Shown here piece by piece: positions 29,928 through 40,706 of a DNA stretch of 40,774 nucleotides. The notes under the pieces were generated by a model. That model saw only the letters and a program-made list of their open reading frames with translations. It searched no databases and had not been told where the DNA came from. Position numbers and translations under genes: made by a program. The DNA lies in assembly GCA_964447535.1 (NCBI GenBank), contig CAYUST010000013.1:1-40774 (forward strand), given 5' to 3'. This DNA comes from CAYUST01 sp964447535 (lineage in GTDB: Bacteria; Patescibacteriota; Gracilibacteria; Absconditabacterales; Absconditicoccaceae). Every line of letters begins with the position of its first letter. Within the stretch, counting starts at the first letter, position 1.

Positions 29928-31025
29928 TTATTTAACCAACCATCTCTGCTTCCCTCGCGTCACTTGCTGTAGCCCAGGAAAAGTACTTTGGAGATCTCTT
30001 ACATTTTGGATCAAGATATGCTTCTTGCCAGGATGCACTTTGAGTTCTATGAATCACTCACCTGTCTGCAAGCGATCCACTGCAGCCAATACTCAAGCTA
30101 TATCTCTCGCAATAGTTCTTTCAAATACTATATGACGAGGCGTTTCTGTAGGCTGCATATACTGCTCAAGGCAAGTCACATCATGACCTTTACGGTATCG
30201 CTTATCCTTTTTGATAGTAAAATAATTGTACTGATCAAGTCATTTGATTTTTTCTTTTTTAGCCTTGGTAAAGACCAACTGTGTAGAACTGTCTACAGGG
30301 ACATCTGGCTGATCCAAACAAATTCTTTCTCTCATCCTCAGATCTATATATCTTCCTCCATATAATTCACGTTTAGTTGGGTAGTAGGTGTCGGAATACT
30401 TTCGTGTGCTCAGTTCATCAAAAGTCGCCTTCTGAGCTAATAAATCAAATATCGCCTGAGTGTGAACAGGCAGCGTCATTAGTAATCTTGCTTCATGGTA
30501 AGATTCAAGGTTAAATTTTGCTTGTTCAAGTAGATGCTTGAAATATAAATACTTGGTTTCATCGTATCCTAATTCAATCAACAATACGCCTCACAAAGCA
30601 ATCAGGAAACTAAAAGATGAGACTACACTCGGCGGCAAATTTCCCCAGTCATGTTGTAGCCATGTGTACGTAAGTGCTCCATGCAAAGGATCATGTAACG
30701 TTGCATCTTTGATAATACTCAGGCCACCTCACTTGAGTACTTGCTTCGCATAGGCCATAAATGTTTTTCTTTCCTCGGGCAACGAACTTTTCCAATGCTG
30801 AATTGCCATCAGAATATGTCTTGGGAAAAAACCAAATTTCTCAAATATGGGTCCAGCCACAGAAAGCAAAAGATTTTTTTGTACTGCAGATAATCCCTCC
30901 AGTGGGAGTTGCTCTGTCAAATAGGTCCCCACACCATTTACTCATGCAGCAATGAGAGAATCAACACCAAAACCTTTTCAAGATTCAACAAGACGGTGAT
31001 CTGGGAGGAAAAGCGGCTTTCTCAT
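29928..31025 (-). CDS. Unknown protein, possible CYTH-like C-terminal half
   Basis: A 365-aa protein, last gene of the cofactor operon. The N-terminal half has MRKPLFLPDHRLVESGKGFG and one hydrophobic stretch (SFSFLIALCGGVLLIEL). The second half has YIDLRMRERI, TQLVFTKAKKEK, HIVFERTIARDIAG and GEGFIELKVHPGKK. This spacing of Arg/Lys/Glu strands loosely resembles CYTH (triphosphate tunnel) enzymes, but I cannot confirm it. At least five Gly are TGA. It starts 22 bp after the adenylyltransferase fusion gene, so it is probably co-transcribed with it. Confidence 0.7.
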
Positions 31026-31047
31026 CAAAAAGTACAAATAAAAATGA

Positions 31048-32241
31048 TTATAACGTGCTTGCTACCAGTTCACGGATCTTTTCGGGAATGAATAACTTTG
31101 CATCAGAGGTGGTGCCCCTAATTGTAGTGCTTGACACATCCAGATGTGGCGTAGAATTTTTGGAGAACAGTGTAGGAAAACGTGAAGAGATATCCTCAAC
31201 TCAATTTCTAGCAAACTCTTCAAAGGTGATTCCTGCAAAGTCTTGTAACATCTCGTCTTCCCTATCCGTATACGTTTCAATAATTCTCTTGCTCGTATCC
31301 AACCCAATAGGGAAAACAATATCCTGTGTATTCTTGTATCTCAAGACATCAATATTATCTTTGAAATAGCCAGAACCAAAGAGTACTACTGGATAACCAA
31401 GGGTATTGAGCCATGTAATCCTTTTGGTTAATTGCAACGCATCTACTTTCCCTTTGTCATAGGTATCAACTGATATAGAGAAAAGAGGAATATGACCAGG
31501 ATACTTTCTCTGGGTTTCCTCCATCATATGTACATGCCCAATATGAGGTGGGTTAAAAGATCATTTCATGACAATCAAAGGTTGGTATCCTTCTTTTGTC
31601 CTAACAATATCCTCCATTCTACACAGATTGCCCTCAGTATTGATACATACCATAGACCCAGGTCACATGTGCTCTATAGTTGTCTGGATGTCTTGCCGGA
31701 GCTTTCATGCATCCATGCGATACCATTGATCAATGTAGTCTGTCACGACAGGCGTATTGTCACATAAATTTTGAATAAGTTGTAATCAAATATTGCCCAC
31801 AATCTTCTGATATTCTCTGCGTTCCAATGGCTCTGGAATAGTAACATGGAGAATATCTGCTTGTCCCTTCCCACGAGTCAATCCAATATACCCATGAGTC
31901 ACTGCGGAAGGATCTGTAGTCACTTGAAAACTACTCATAAAAATTTTTTGATCAGGAAACTTGGATGCATATCGTTGCAAACCATCTGCTATAAACTCTT
32001 TGGAGACACTTCTATGAAGATTTTTGTGCTGGTGACGGTTTCGAGTTTGTTCGTATTCGTTGTAGCTACACAATGCCTTTTCAATTATTTTGCTACTGCC
32101 AGACTGTGTCTGCAGTGTATGAGCAACTTCTACATTAGCACCAATTTCATCCAACACAAGTAATGGTGGGCATTGTGTAGGTTGGGCTGCTATGATCGAT
32201 GTAGCAAGTTGTGCATTGAGGAGTTCATAATTCTTGGACAT
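31048..32241 (-). CDS. PncC/CinA-like amidase fused to NMN adenylyltransferase-like domain
   Basis: A 397-aa fusion. Residues 1 to about 165 resemble the CinA C-terminal (PncC) domain: SSFQVTTDPSAVTHGYIGLTRG in place of the usual TGIAGP...GTVYIGL region. PncC turns NMN into nicotinate mononucleotide. From about 220 a nucleotidyltransferase domain follows: MKGSFNPPHIGHVHMME with the HxGH motif (HIGH), and near the end LDVSSTTIRG, the ISSTxxR-type motif. It would add AMP to nicotinate or nicotinamide mononucleotide. TGA glycines link the two parts (31783) and recur (31198). The two activities in one chain would be consecutive NAD-salvage steps. Next to NAD kinase and the NrtR-like gene. Confidence 0.75.
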
Positions 32242-32265
32242 AGTAAATAATTGGAGAAATAAAGC

Positions 32266-32871
32266 CTATTTGCTCAATGTCTGTGCAATCATTTGAGGTC
32301 GTGCGTGCAATTGTTGATGAAAAACTCTCGGATAGTTAACTCATTGGTTAGAAGGTTGATCGACAAGCAGAAATGCTCGACTAGGGTCATACTTTCCCTT
32401 CAGTACTTTTGGCGTATCATCTACCAAAAGTTCTCAGCGGACCATTGTCTTGTCATGTGCCAAGACTATCTTCTCTCTCCAGTATCCTCAAAAATCACGC
32501 ATCATCAGTTGCACTTTAGCATTTTCTGATCCACACGGCTTGACAGAAGGCTTTGTACAAAAAAGCACATCATACGTTTCATCCAACTGAAGAATCAACT
32601 CTTTCATGCCAGGATAGAGCTCCAAGCTAGCGAAAAAAGCTTCGTTTTGATAGAGCTGATAAATAATTTTTTGAATCTCTTCTTGAAGTTGGAGATCATC
32701 GGTAAATAACTTTCCAAGTTTGTGCGAGGTCCGCTCATTGAGATTGCTCATGCGTTGACGAAACTCAGCTGGGAGGCGCTTCTCTTGTACAATCTTCTCA
32801 GCCAGTCTCTGGTGAAAATTATAGGTAGTGCCATCCATATCTAGGAGGAGTGTTTTTTTAGTGGTTTTCAT
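32266..32871 (-). CDS. 5'(3')-deoxyribonucleotidase-like HAD phosphatase
   Basis: A 201-aa HAD enzyme. Motif I LLLDMDGTTYNF has both Asp residues (D11 and D13), motif II is LFCTKPSV, and the Lys of motif III plus motif IV DD are in HDKTMVRGELLVDDTP. This order and the cap length match NT5C-type 5'(3')-deoxyribonucleotidases, which remove phosphate from dUMP, dTMP and similar nucleotides. The exact substrate is not visible. TGA Gly at 32485. It lies 14 bp after the NAD kinase gene, within the cofactor operon. Confidence 0.82.
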
Positions 32872-32885
32872 AAAGGTGACATATA

Positions 32886-33671
32886 CTAAAGAGTTCTTTG
32901 TAATTTTTCTGTGAAAAGTTTAAGTCTTTTGTTGTGGAAGACTGAGGTGTGCTCATCAGACTTTGCAAATCCGAGCGTAAAGGTTTTGTCAGAGTTCTTG
33001 ACTACGATATGCTCTACATCACGATATGAGTCTTGAACACCATCGATGTGCGCATCCACGGGAAATCTATAATTGATATCAACTTCATACGGCACGATGC
33101 CATTTGCAATTTTGTACGAGAAGGGTCTTCACAGCACGCTCATAAATCAAATATTGTTATTGCCGGTCGGAATCATAGTTCCCATTCCATTCGCCCAGTA
33201 TCCCGTAGATCCCAAAGCTGAAGATATTACTAATCCACTTGCTTTGATCTGTGTCAAACGCTTATTGCCTCTTGAAATAGTAAATTTTGGGAAGTTTCTC
33301 ACGTCTTCAGAAACAAGAATATCATTTACTGCTAATTGATTATTCCATGTATGACCTGTGGTGGAGGTAATATCAGCTTCCAAGAAAGGTTCAGTAATAA
33401 ACTCAATTTGTTCAAAAGACACAGGGATCTGTTTGACTCGACGAATATCATTGAGCATAAACCCTAGTGTTCCACAGTTCACGCCAAAGAAAGGTATTTT
33501 ATACTGATACAGATCATGAATAGCATCAATCATAGTTCCATCACCACCCAGTACTAAGATGAGATCTGCTTGCGTAGGGTCTGTTACGATAGTCTCTAAC
33601 TTACTCGCAATCTGCTGTTTGAGCTTGAGCTTTCTCTTATCTTCGGGATTCTGGTAAATATAGTAGTTCAT
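32886..33671 (-). CDS. nadK: NAD kinase
   Basis: Phosphorylates NAD to NADP. The 261-aa protein has the diagnostic GGDGTMIDAI motif near residue 45, then NCGTLGFML and the NAD-site region KASGLVISSALGSTGYWANG (family: GLxxSTPTGSTAY, here SALGSTGYW). The last third is reached through TGA at 33147. The ATG at 33671 (MNYYIYQN) is chosen; the frame extends to a TTG at 33683. It lies 19 bp after the HD gene. Confidence 0.92.
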
Positions 33672-33690
33672 CAAGGTGTACAAATAATAG

Positions 33691-34380
33691 TTAAAGATAC
33701 TTTTTGAAATCAGCGACTTTGAGCTGTTCTACATTACGGGTATAGTTCTCATAGAAGCCTACAGGGAAGTAGGGCGCTTCGGGTATCTTACCCAACATTT
33801 TCTGGACGAGAGATTCAAGGATCTCCGCTTGTTTCTCTTGAAAGAGATCTATAGGCAAAGGCCACCAATTCTTTTCTCTCAAAAATGCTTCATTGAGTTG
33901 GGAGTATTCATGATAGATCAATGCGGTGTCTTTCATAAATTGCTCGATATCTGCTGTTCACAAATGCTGTACATCTGCAGCTCTCAATATTTTGCGCGGC
34001 TCGGTAGAGAAATCATCGCATGGGATTTTGGTAGCTTCGATAGCATCTGTCGCAACTGCTTTAATCTTTGCAACAAGATCTTCATCCATGGTGAATTCGA
34101 GAGCAAGAGTTTCTATTACCTTATTTGAGACGAAAATACTGACGTCTTCTTTGGTAGCAAATCCTGGCGCAAGAGGCTGATGATAGAGGGTGTCATGCAT
34201 TCGACCTCACTGGCTCATACCCATGAGTGTAGGTAAATCTAATCAGATGTTTTGAGCCAATGCAACTGCGTATTTTTCTACATTTGTAGCATGTTGAAAG
34301 TTGTGATAGGGAATGTCAGCATAAAATTGCTTGGCTTCGTTTGCGCTTGCTTCACGGAATGCTTGGAGTGTGGGAAACAT
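33691..34380 (-). CDS. HD-domain phosphohydrolase
   Basis: A 229-aa protein with HD metal-binding residues: YHNFQHA (H26, H30), then MHDTLYH (H62, D63) and a later Asp in KILRAADVQHL. The YHNxxHA start is the form seen in phosphodiesterase-like and (p)ppGpp or nucleotide-cleaving HD proteins; the substrate is unknown. No signal peptide. Several TGA Gly, including in MGMSQGGRMHD. It lies 39 bp after coaD-coaE in the cofactor operon, so a nucleotide or cofactor substrate is a reasonable guess. Confidence 0.8.
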
Positions 34381-34419
34381 GGTAGGAGAAAATAATAAAA
34401 TAAAATAAAGTAAAATAAA

Positions 34420-35796
34420 TTATTTGGTACCTGGTAGGAAGGTCTTTGACCAATCAGCTAAAAGAGAATCATTTCAGAACGCATGTGCGAAATAGGTAAG
34501 TCATGCATGTGGAGATAGGTCACGAATGGTAGTTTGATAGAGACTCTCTCTAGGTGACGCAAGGTTGGTAAGTGCTGTATAGGCTTGCTTTCGATCTCAT
34601 TTGCCATTGAGTCTCTTCCAGAGTCCTTGGAAATAGAGTTTTCACATTGGATCAATCTGCTCCATGCTCGTGAGAAATCATTGATAGATTGCGTCCTGAT
34701 TGTCCTGACGAGAGTTAGCCAAAATTTGAATAGCTCCACATGCATCTTGCAACACTGCATTTTGTATGGCAGACACTTTTTGGTTTGTCGCAAATTGCAT
34801 ATTTACCAAACCATCGATTTTGGTTTGGGTATCATAGAATGGATTCCTATCACGTATTCTTTGGTATTGGGTTGATTTATCTACATCTACCACGAGCATA
34901 TCGTTGTTGACGATAGGGAGAAGATGAGGCTGCTCAGCAAACAATGCACTTTCTACAAAAATTGCTCCTTGTTTTTGTCGTAGAGTTGATCTCATGAGGC
35001 TCATCAATGCATGTTTGGTCATCTGTTCAAGCTGTTCCATTCTTGGCTTATTACCGAGGAAAGTTTCCCTCAGAGATTCTCTAGATAAATTCCCTCACGA
35101 AGACTTTACCACGGTAGGAAACGTAGCAGTTACCTGGTCTCTGAGATATTGAAAAAAATCTGGATCATTGCTAAAAGCGATCTGATGTCGCAACTTATCC
35201 ATCTCAAGTGCATAGTGCGGTATACCAAGCTCTTCGCAATAGGCTGCAAATTGTTGCATAATATAACTTTTGCCGCTTCAAGGGACACCCGTGATTCAGA
35301 GCGGAAATTGATTGTTGAGGGCATCTTCGGTAGCTTTTTTGACATAAACCGGGAAAAGATGGTCTGTCTTGCTCACATTGCCTCATCGCGCGATAAGTTC
35401 TTTGATCCCACTCGAAGAAACATGATAATATTCTGGTCTACAGGGTATATTTTCCATCACCACTTCTTCATAGAGTCACCTATTATAAAACGTCTGCATT
35501 TCCAAAAAGTCTCTATCCTTGAGATCTCTTTCTCCTCAAATGATATTGGTTATCCCTCTCGCAATCATATAATCCACCAGTAAGCCATCGAAACTATCAA
35601 CGGTGACATTATCCAGATGTTTCGTTGCCTTTTTAAGGTGCTCTAACCTTGTCTCTACAGATAATAAACCTTGTTTCTTAGGATTTTTACCTATCAAAAC
35701 ATGGAGGAGATCAGCAGCTTTGGCTGCATCCTCAATCGTTGCAATATGACCATGGTGTAACACATCAAATGATCCAGGATATGCTTTGACTATCAT
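34420..35796 (-). CDS. coaD-coaE: Fused phosphopantetheine adenylyltransferase-dephospho-CoA kinase
   Basis: Carries out the last two steps of CoA synthesis in one 458-aa chain. Residues 1 to about 160 are CoaD-like: YPGSFDVLHHGH with the HxGH motif at residues 15-17, VLIGKNPKK, DSFDGLLVDYM, and HVSSSGIKEL at the ISSTxxR position. From about 165 a CoaE-like kinase follows, with P-loop GVPGSGKS, a DPDFF stretch and the DVDKSTQYQRIRDRN lid region. A C-terminal extension of about 85 residues is unrecognised. I checked the frame between the domains codon by codon: only TGA, no TAA or TAG. First gene of a six-gene operon. Confidence 0.9.
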
Positions 35797-35847
35797 TGTA
35801 GAAAATATATTATAAATATAACTCCATATATGTAAATTATATATATG

Positions 35848-35880
35848 TTTAATATTAAAAATGTCCCTATTTGCAAGGGA
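35848..35880. promoter_or_regulatory. Two inverted repeats in the nrtR/coaDE spacer
   Basis: A perfect 12-bp palindrome TTTAATATTAAA (35848-35859) and an inverted repeat TCCCT-N7-AGGGA (35864-35880) lie between the divergent regulator and cofactor operon. Either could be the operator of the NrtR-like protein. The sequence alone does not show which, or whether the second acts as a hairpin. Confidence 0.4.
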
Positions 35881-35914
35881 TTTCCTATTTTCGACACTAA
35901 CCTCTAGCTAAGAC

Positions 35915-35942
35915 TTGCAATCAAGCCAAAGAATGTTATAGT
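35915..35942 (+). promoter_or_regulatory. Candidate nrtR promoter
   Basis: TTGCAA (35915-35920), 16 bp, TATAGT (35937-35942), ending 35 bp before the ATG. Confidence 0.45.
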
Positions 35943-35977
35943 GCAGTATACAATAAGTCGTTTACATTTCCTCACGA

Positions 35978-36637
35978 ATGCGCGATCAACAGCAGATTTA
36001 TGTCAATCTTTCAGTAGTGATCTTCACGATTATTGATGGTGAATTGCACGTTTTGTTGGTGGAAAGAAGCCAAGAGCCCTTTTTGGACTGGCGATGTTTG
36101 CCTGGTGGCTATATGGAAGATTGAGCAAGTGCTGAAAAAACAATTATGAAGAAATTATTTGTCAAAGTATGACTCAAAAACATCTATCTAGAGCAATATC
36201 ACACCTTCACTGATCCCAAGAGAGACCCTAGATATAGAGCCATAAATATCTCATATTTTTCAATTGGGACCTACACAGACATCAAAAAATACTCTCCCTA
36301 TGGAAAAGTAGATTTTCATCCCCTCAAAAAACTCCCCAAACTCGCTTTCGATCATCAGGAAATCATTAGACATGCATACCGTGTCTTGAGAGAAAGGCTA
36401 TTTCACAGTAATATAGCACAGTTTTTCTTGCCAAAACAATTTACCTTCAAACAACTCAAAGAGGTCTATGATGCGATCTTACAAACCTCTTCTGATGTCA
36501 GGAACTTCCGCCATCATATTAGTACCCAAAATATCATCAAAAACACCTGAAAGAAAGAGCAAAACGTCGCTCACAGACCTGCTGATCTCTATGAATTTAT
36601 CGACAAAACTATCAAAGTAGAGGAGTATAGTATTTAG
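35978..36637 (+). CDS. nrtR: NrtR-like Nudix-related transcriptional regulator
   Basis: A 219-aa protein with an N-terminal Nudix-fold domain and a C-terminal winged-helix part. The Nudix box (residues 43-66, from GGYMEDG) has lost its catalytic glutamates: KKLFVK stands where REUxEE is required, so it is probably non-catalytic. The C-terminus LPKQFTFKQLKEVYDAIL, RNFRHHI and HRPADLYEF matches the NrtR DNA-binding region. Known NrtR proteins bind ADP-ribose and control NAD genes. Here it faces an operon with NAD kinase and an NMN adenylyltransferase, which fits. Two glycines of the Nudix box region are TGA. Its stop overlaps the next gene's stop. Confidence 0.85.
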
Positions 36638-37992
36638 GGGAGTAAAATACCTAGCTCTTGTAAAATAGCGATATGCCTAGGATTAGTCGGGTCGTATTTA
36701 CCTAGCGGAAAGTGATCCATAGCATGTGGATCTCTTGCTAAGAGATCTCGAATAGCTCTATTTCCCTCTTTGTACATAGCATCTTTAGTAAAGCAAACTC
36801 AGGGCGTGCCGCGAGTTCCTCTAAACACTCTAATGACCGTACTCCAAGCACTTTCTCTCGCAAGATAATTTGCTCTTTGCAGTAGATAATCTCCTAGGAG
36901 ATAAATAACAAAATAGTAGTCCACCAAAAAAGCATATACTTCGGCGAAGCCTCTTGGTGTTCCATCCAATCCGTATGCAAGGGATATAGCAAGATGCTTA
37001 TCTAGGCCCACATCGTCTTCATATTCTTCATCCAAGACCTGCTCTCTCATCGTTGCAATTCCCTCTTCACCTCTTTCATAACGATCAAGTCACAATCCCA
37101 ATAATTGGAGTGAACTTGCCTCACCCGATTCTCTCCTCAGTACATGGGTACCAATTTCATGGACAATAAGTTGTTGGAGTTTACTCGGAGAAAGTTTCCT
37201 TTCTTGGGGAATCAAGATAGTTTTTTGTTCATGATTGACACTTATGGTAGACTTACTTGTAGTGACAATATTGACATGTCGACCACTAATATGAAGTGAT
37301 TTGAGCGATTGCACAAAGGCAAGTTTAATTTGTTCTGCAGTATAGAGCACATTTTCCGTATCATCGAGAGGTGCGGTAAAGAGCTTGTGCATAGCACTAA
37401 TTGTATTTTGACGTACATGGTCAATGAGCAAGTTGTGCGGCAGAGGACGTGCTTGACTCAGGAGATCATTAGCTGGCATGCGTTGTGCTAACTGCTCTCA
37501 TGCCTTTTTGATATAGCTTGGTGCATCAACAGATTGACAACGAGCAAGTAGTTCTCGCAACATCTGACAATCATCTGCAAAGACTTCAATCGATGGTTTG
37601 CCGTATATAAACTCTGTTTGCTTTTGAAACTCCTTATCATCTCCCGCCAGTGTCGCCTCTAGTAATTTTATCTCAGCAAGCTTTTCATTGATTTTCCAAA
37701 CATATGCTCTTTTGACGGCATCATTGGTTTCTTGTGCTACAATATCTCCTTTGAGTGAACTAAGTCATTGTTCCCATTGTGCGAGCTTCACCGCATCAAT
37801 ATACGGATAGTCGAGTATGGGATGTGTATTTATCTTACAAAAAAATAATTCTTTTTGCATCTGTCTCCACTCTGCATCGCCATCGAGATAGGTATACGCT
37901 TGAAAAGCACCCACCTCCAAAAACCTTGGATATCGCTTGGCATCCAAGGGTATGCGTTCATATTGTTGTGAAGGAGGGACCGGTGGTTTCAT
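36634..37992 (-). CDS. DUF1704/MATCAP-like metallopeptidase
   Basis: A 452-aa protein with HEIGTH (H278-H283, an HExxxH zinc motif) and, 25 residues on, RYERGEEGIA, the 'QEGLA'-type motif that defines this family. The human relative MATCAP removes tyrosine from tubulin; bacterial members are uncharacterised. The N-terminal half is helical and unassigned. Under code 25 the chain is continuous (TGA at 37762 and elsewhere). Its ATG (37992) follows the gyrA terminator T-tract by only 3 bases. Its TAA and the nrtR TAG share four bases (36634-36637). Confidence 0.88.
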
Positions 37993-37995
37993 GTC

Positions 37996-38036
37996 AAAAA
38001 AATGCTAGACAATCTCAGTATAGAGAAAGCTAGCAT
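37996..38036 (-). terminator. Rho-independent terminator of gyrA
   Basis: On the minus strand ATGCTAG (38030-38036) pairs with CTAGCAT (38002-38008). An inner CTC/GAG pair closes a smaller loop, and T6 follows. It ends 3 bases before the DUF1704 ATG. Confidence 0.7.
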
Positions 38037-38090
38037 CCTTGCAAGAAATAGCATAGAATAGACAGAAATTACGTTGACATAGCGAAAGCG

Positions 38091-40706
38091 TTAGGCAGAT
38101 GTTTCCTCAGTTACACCACCTGTTTCTTCTTTTGCATCCACCTCTTTCTTGATATCTTCTTTTTCAGCTCGTGGTCTTCGCATCTTGATGATTTTACCGT
38201 TGGTGATCTTCGCAAGTGGATCTTCTGGCATGCACAAATCCATTTGATTTGAATCATAGAGATCGATTCTTCCGTTTTCCATAGCCAAATTTACTGCTCA
38301 CTCGATAATGGCAATTGCACCCTTGAGATGTTGTTTGGGAGACAAGACAGCACAAATGACTCCTGCTTGGCCTCTCTTCATCTCTCCTCTCGCTTTTTGC
38401 AAAAAGATATCCTCTGCGGAGACAAGTTTACCATTTTGTTCATCGTGAATGAAGACAAATGGCTCTCCTTGATACACGAACATATCTGCTACTTTGTCAT
38501 CTTCCAAGATATCAATTGCTTTGACACCTCCCGATGTTTTCCCCATTGGTCTCACAAGCGCCTCTGCAAAGATCAGAATTCTTCCTTGCTGTGAGATAAT
38601 ACCAATCTTTTGATCTTTTTTGATAGGGATGACCTTGATGATTGACTCATCCGGCGCCAAATCCATGACGATGGTGGGGAATTTTCTGAAGGTAAGTAAG
38701 AGATCTTTTTTGATCTTCTTGATATTGTTCTTGTTGGTCAGGAATACGAGGTAATCAAAATCAAATCACATAGTTTCAGAGAAAACGAGATGTGATTTGA
38801 GACCAAACTCCTTAACAATATCTAGTGGTGGTGACTGCAAGGTGAATTTACCTAGATCCTTGAGTCTTTTCACTACCAACTCACCCTTGTCTGAAAGTGC
38901 TACAATGTGATCTTGGTTGTGCGTCTTGGTGTAGGTCCAGGTACCTTCTGGGATGTTGAGCAATCTTGACTGGTAAAGCACTTTGACTTTGTAATCATGC
39001 CCAATCCAGGTAATAACTGGTTCTTTGACTAACTCGTCCAGTTTTTTGAGTTGTTTGATATTTGATTCGAGCTCGTAGACCGCCTGGACATTGTCTGACA
39101 CTTGCGTCAATCTTGCATCACCATAGTTTTTCTTGATATAGTCCAACTCGTCCGTGACAACTTTGTCCAATTTCTTGGGATTGTTGATCACCTCAGTCAA
39201 GAAGTCAATCAACTTTTTCTTGTCTCCAATTTCATCGAGAATTTTTTTGATCTCCAGTCCAACCAATGTTTGGAGTCTCAACAAGAGAATATACTCTGCT
39301 TGGGGATCACTGAAATCAAATTTCTTCATCAAGTTTTGTTTTGCATCCTCTCTCGTTTGTGATTTCTTGATCGTTTCAATAACTTCATCCAAGATGTCGA
39401 TAGCTCTTTGGAGACCTTCGAGGATATGTAATCTATCTGTTGCTTTGGCAAGTTGGAACTTAGATCTACGCAAGACTACCAATCTTCTAAATGCCACAAA
39501 TTCTTCGAGCAACTGTTTGATATTCAAATGTCTCGGCTGTACTCCTCCATCGGTCAAGACTACATTGTTGACATGGAAACTTGTCTGAAGCTCAGTATAT
39601 TTATACAACTTAGTCAAAATCTGGTCTCTGGAAGTTCATTTTCTGAGAACGATAGTTACTCTCGTCATATTTTTGGATGATTCGTCGGTCAAATCAATGA
39701 CTCCGTCTAGTTTTTTATCGTTCACGAGATCACCAATCTTTGCTACCAAACTTGATTTATTTACTTGGTAGGGAATCTCATCGATCACGATCACGTCCTC
39801 TTTCTTTTTGTTCTGTTCCATGTGTACCTTGCCACGCATGATGATACCACCTCTTCCTTTGCTATATACCTCCTTGATATTGAGTGAATCGAAAATAATA
39901 CCTCCTGTTGGGAAATCTGGTCCTTTGATAATTTCCATAATTTCATCAATTGTTGTCTCTGGGTTTGCAATCAAAGCCAGGCTTGCATCTATGACTTCCG
40001 TCAGATTGTGTGGAGGCATATTGGTAGCCATACCAACCGCGATACCCATTACCCCATTACAGATTTGATAGGGGAATTTGGTAGGCAAAATAGCAGGTTC
40101 CTGGCGAGATTGATCATAATTATCACGTCGATCTACGGTGTCTTGTTCAATATCTTCAAGCATTTCTTCTGCAATTTTGGTCAGTCTGGCCTCGGTATAC
40201 CTCATCGCAGCAGCTTCATCACCATCGACAGAACCGAAGTTACCTTGGCCATCAATGAGCGGATATCTCATACTAAACCCTTGTGCCAATCTCACCAACG
40301 CATCATACACCGAGCTATCGCCATGTGGATGATACTTACCCAACACCTCACCGACTACGGCAGCACATTTTCTATGCTTCGCACTGTGCATCAATTTCAT
40401 ATCATACATTGCATACAAGATTCTTCTCAATACAGGTTTGAGTCCATCTCTTACATCTGGCAATGCACGTGACACGATGACGGACATTGCATACGTAATA
40501 TATGACTGAGTAATTTCCTGTTCCACAGGCCTCATAAAAATTTCTTGGTTGATACCTACTTCAGCCTCTACTGGTACAACATACTCCTCCTCTACGATTT
40601 CAGGAATAATTGCAGAAAGTTCTTCTGCTGGTTTTGGTGCCTTGGCTTTTGGTATTTTGTTGTACTTCTTTGGCTTGTTGTCGTTGGTTTCTTTTTTCTT
40701 GGGCAT
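38091..40706 (-). CDS. gyrA: DNA gyrase / topoisomerase IV subunit A
   Basis: Breaks and rejoins DNA to change supercoiling or to decatenate. The 871-aa protein has a charged N-terminal extension of about 55 residues, then VSRALPDVRDGLKPVLRRILYAM and the active Tyr170 in AMRYTEAR. The quinolone pocket GKYHPHGDSSVYD keeps Ser131 and Asp135 (E. coli S83/D87). The core and coiled-coil gate follow, then C-terminal beta-propeller blades (LVRPMGKTSGGVKAIDI). I see no QRRGGKG-type GyrA box, so ParC (topo IV) cannot be excluded. Only three TGA Gly occur in 872 codons. I chose ATG 40706 (MPKKKETN) over a possible one at 40754. Confidence 0.94.
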
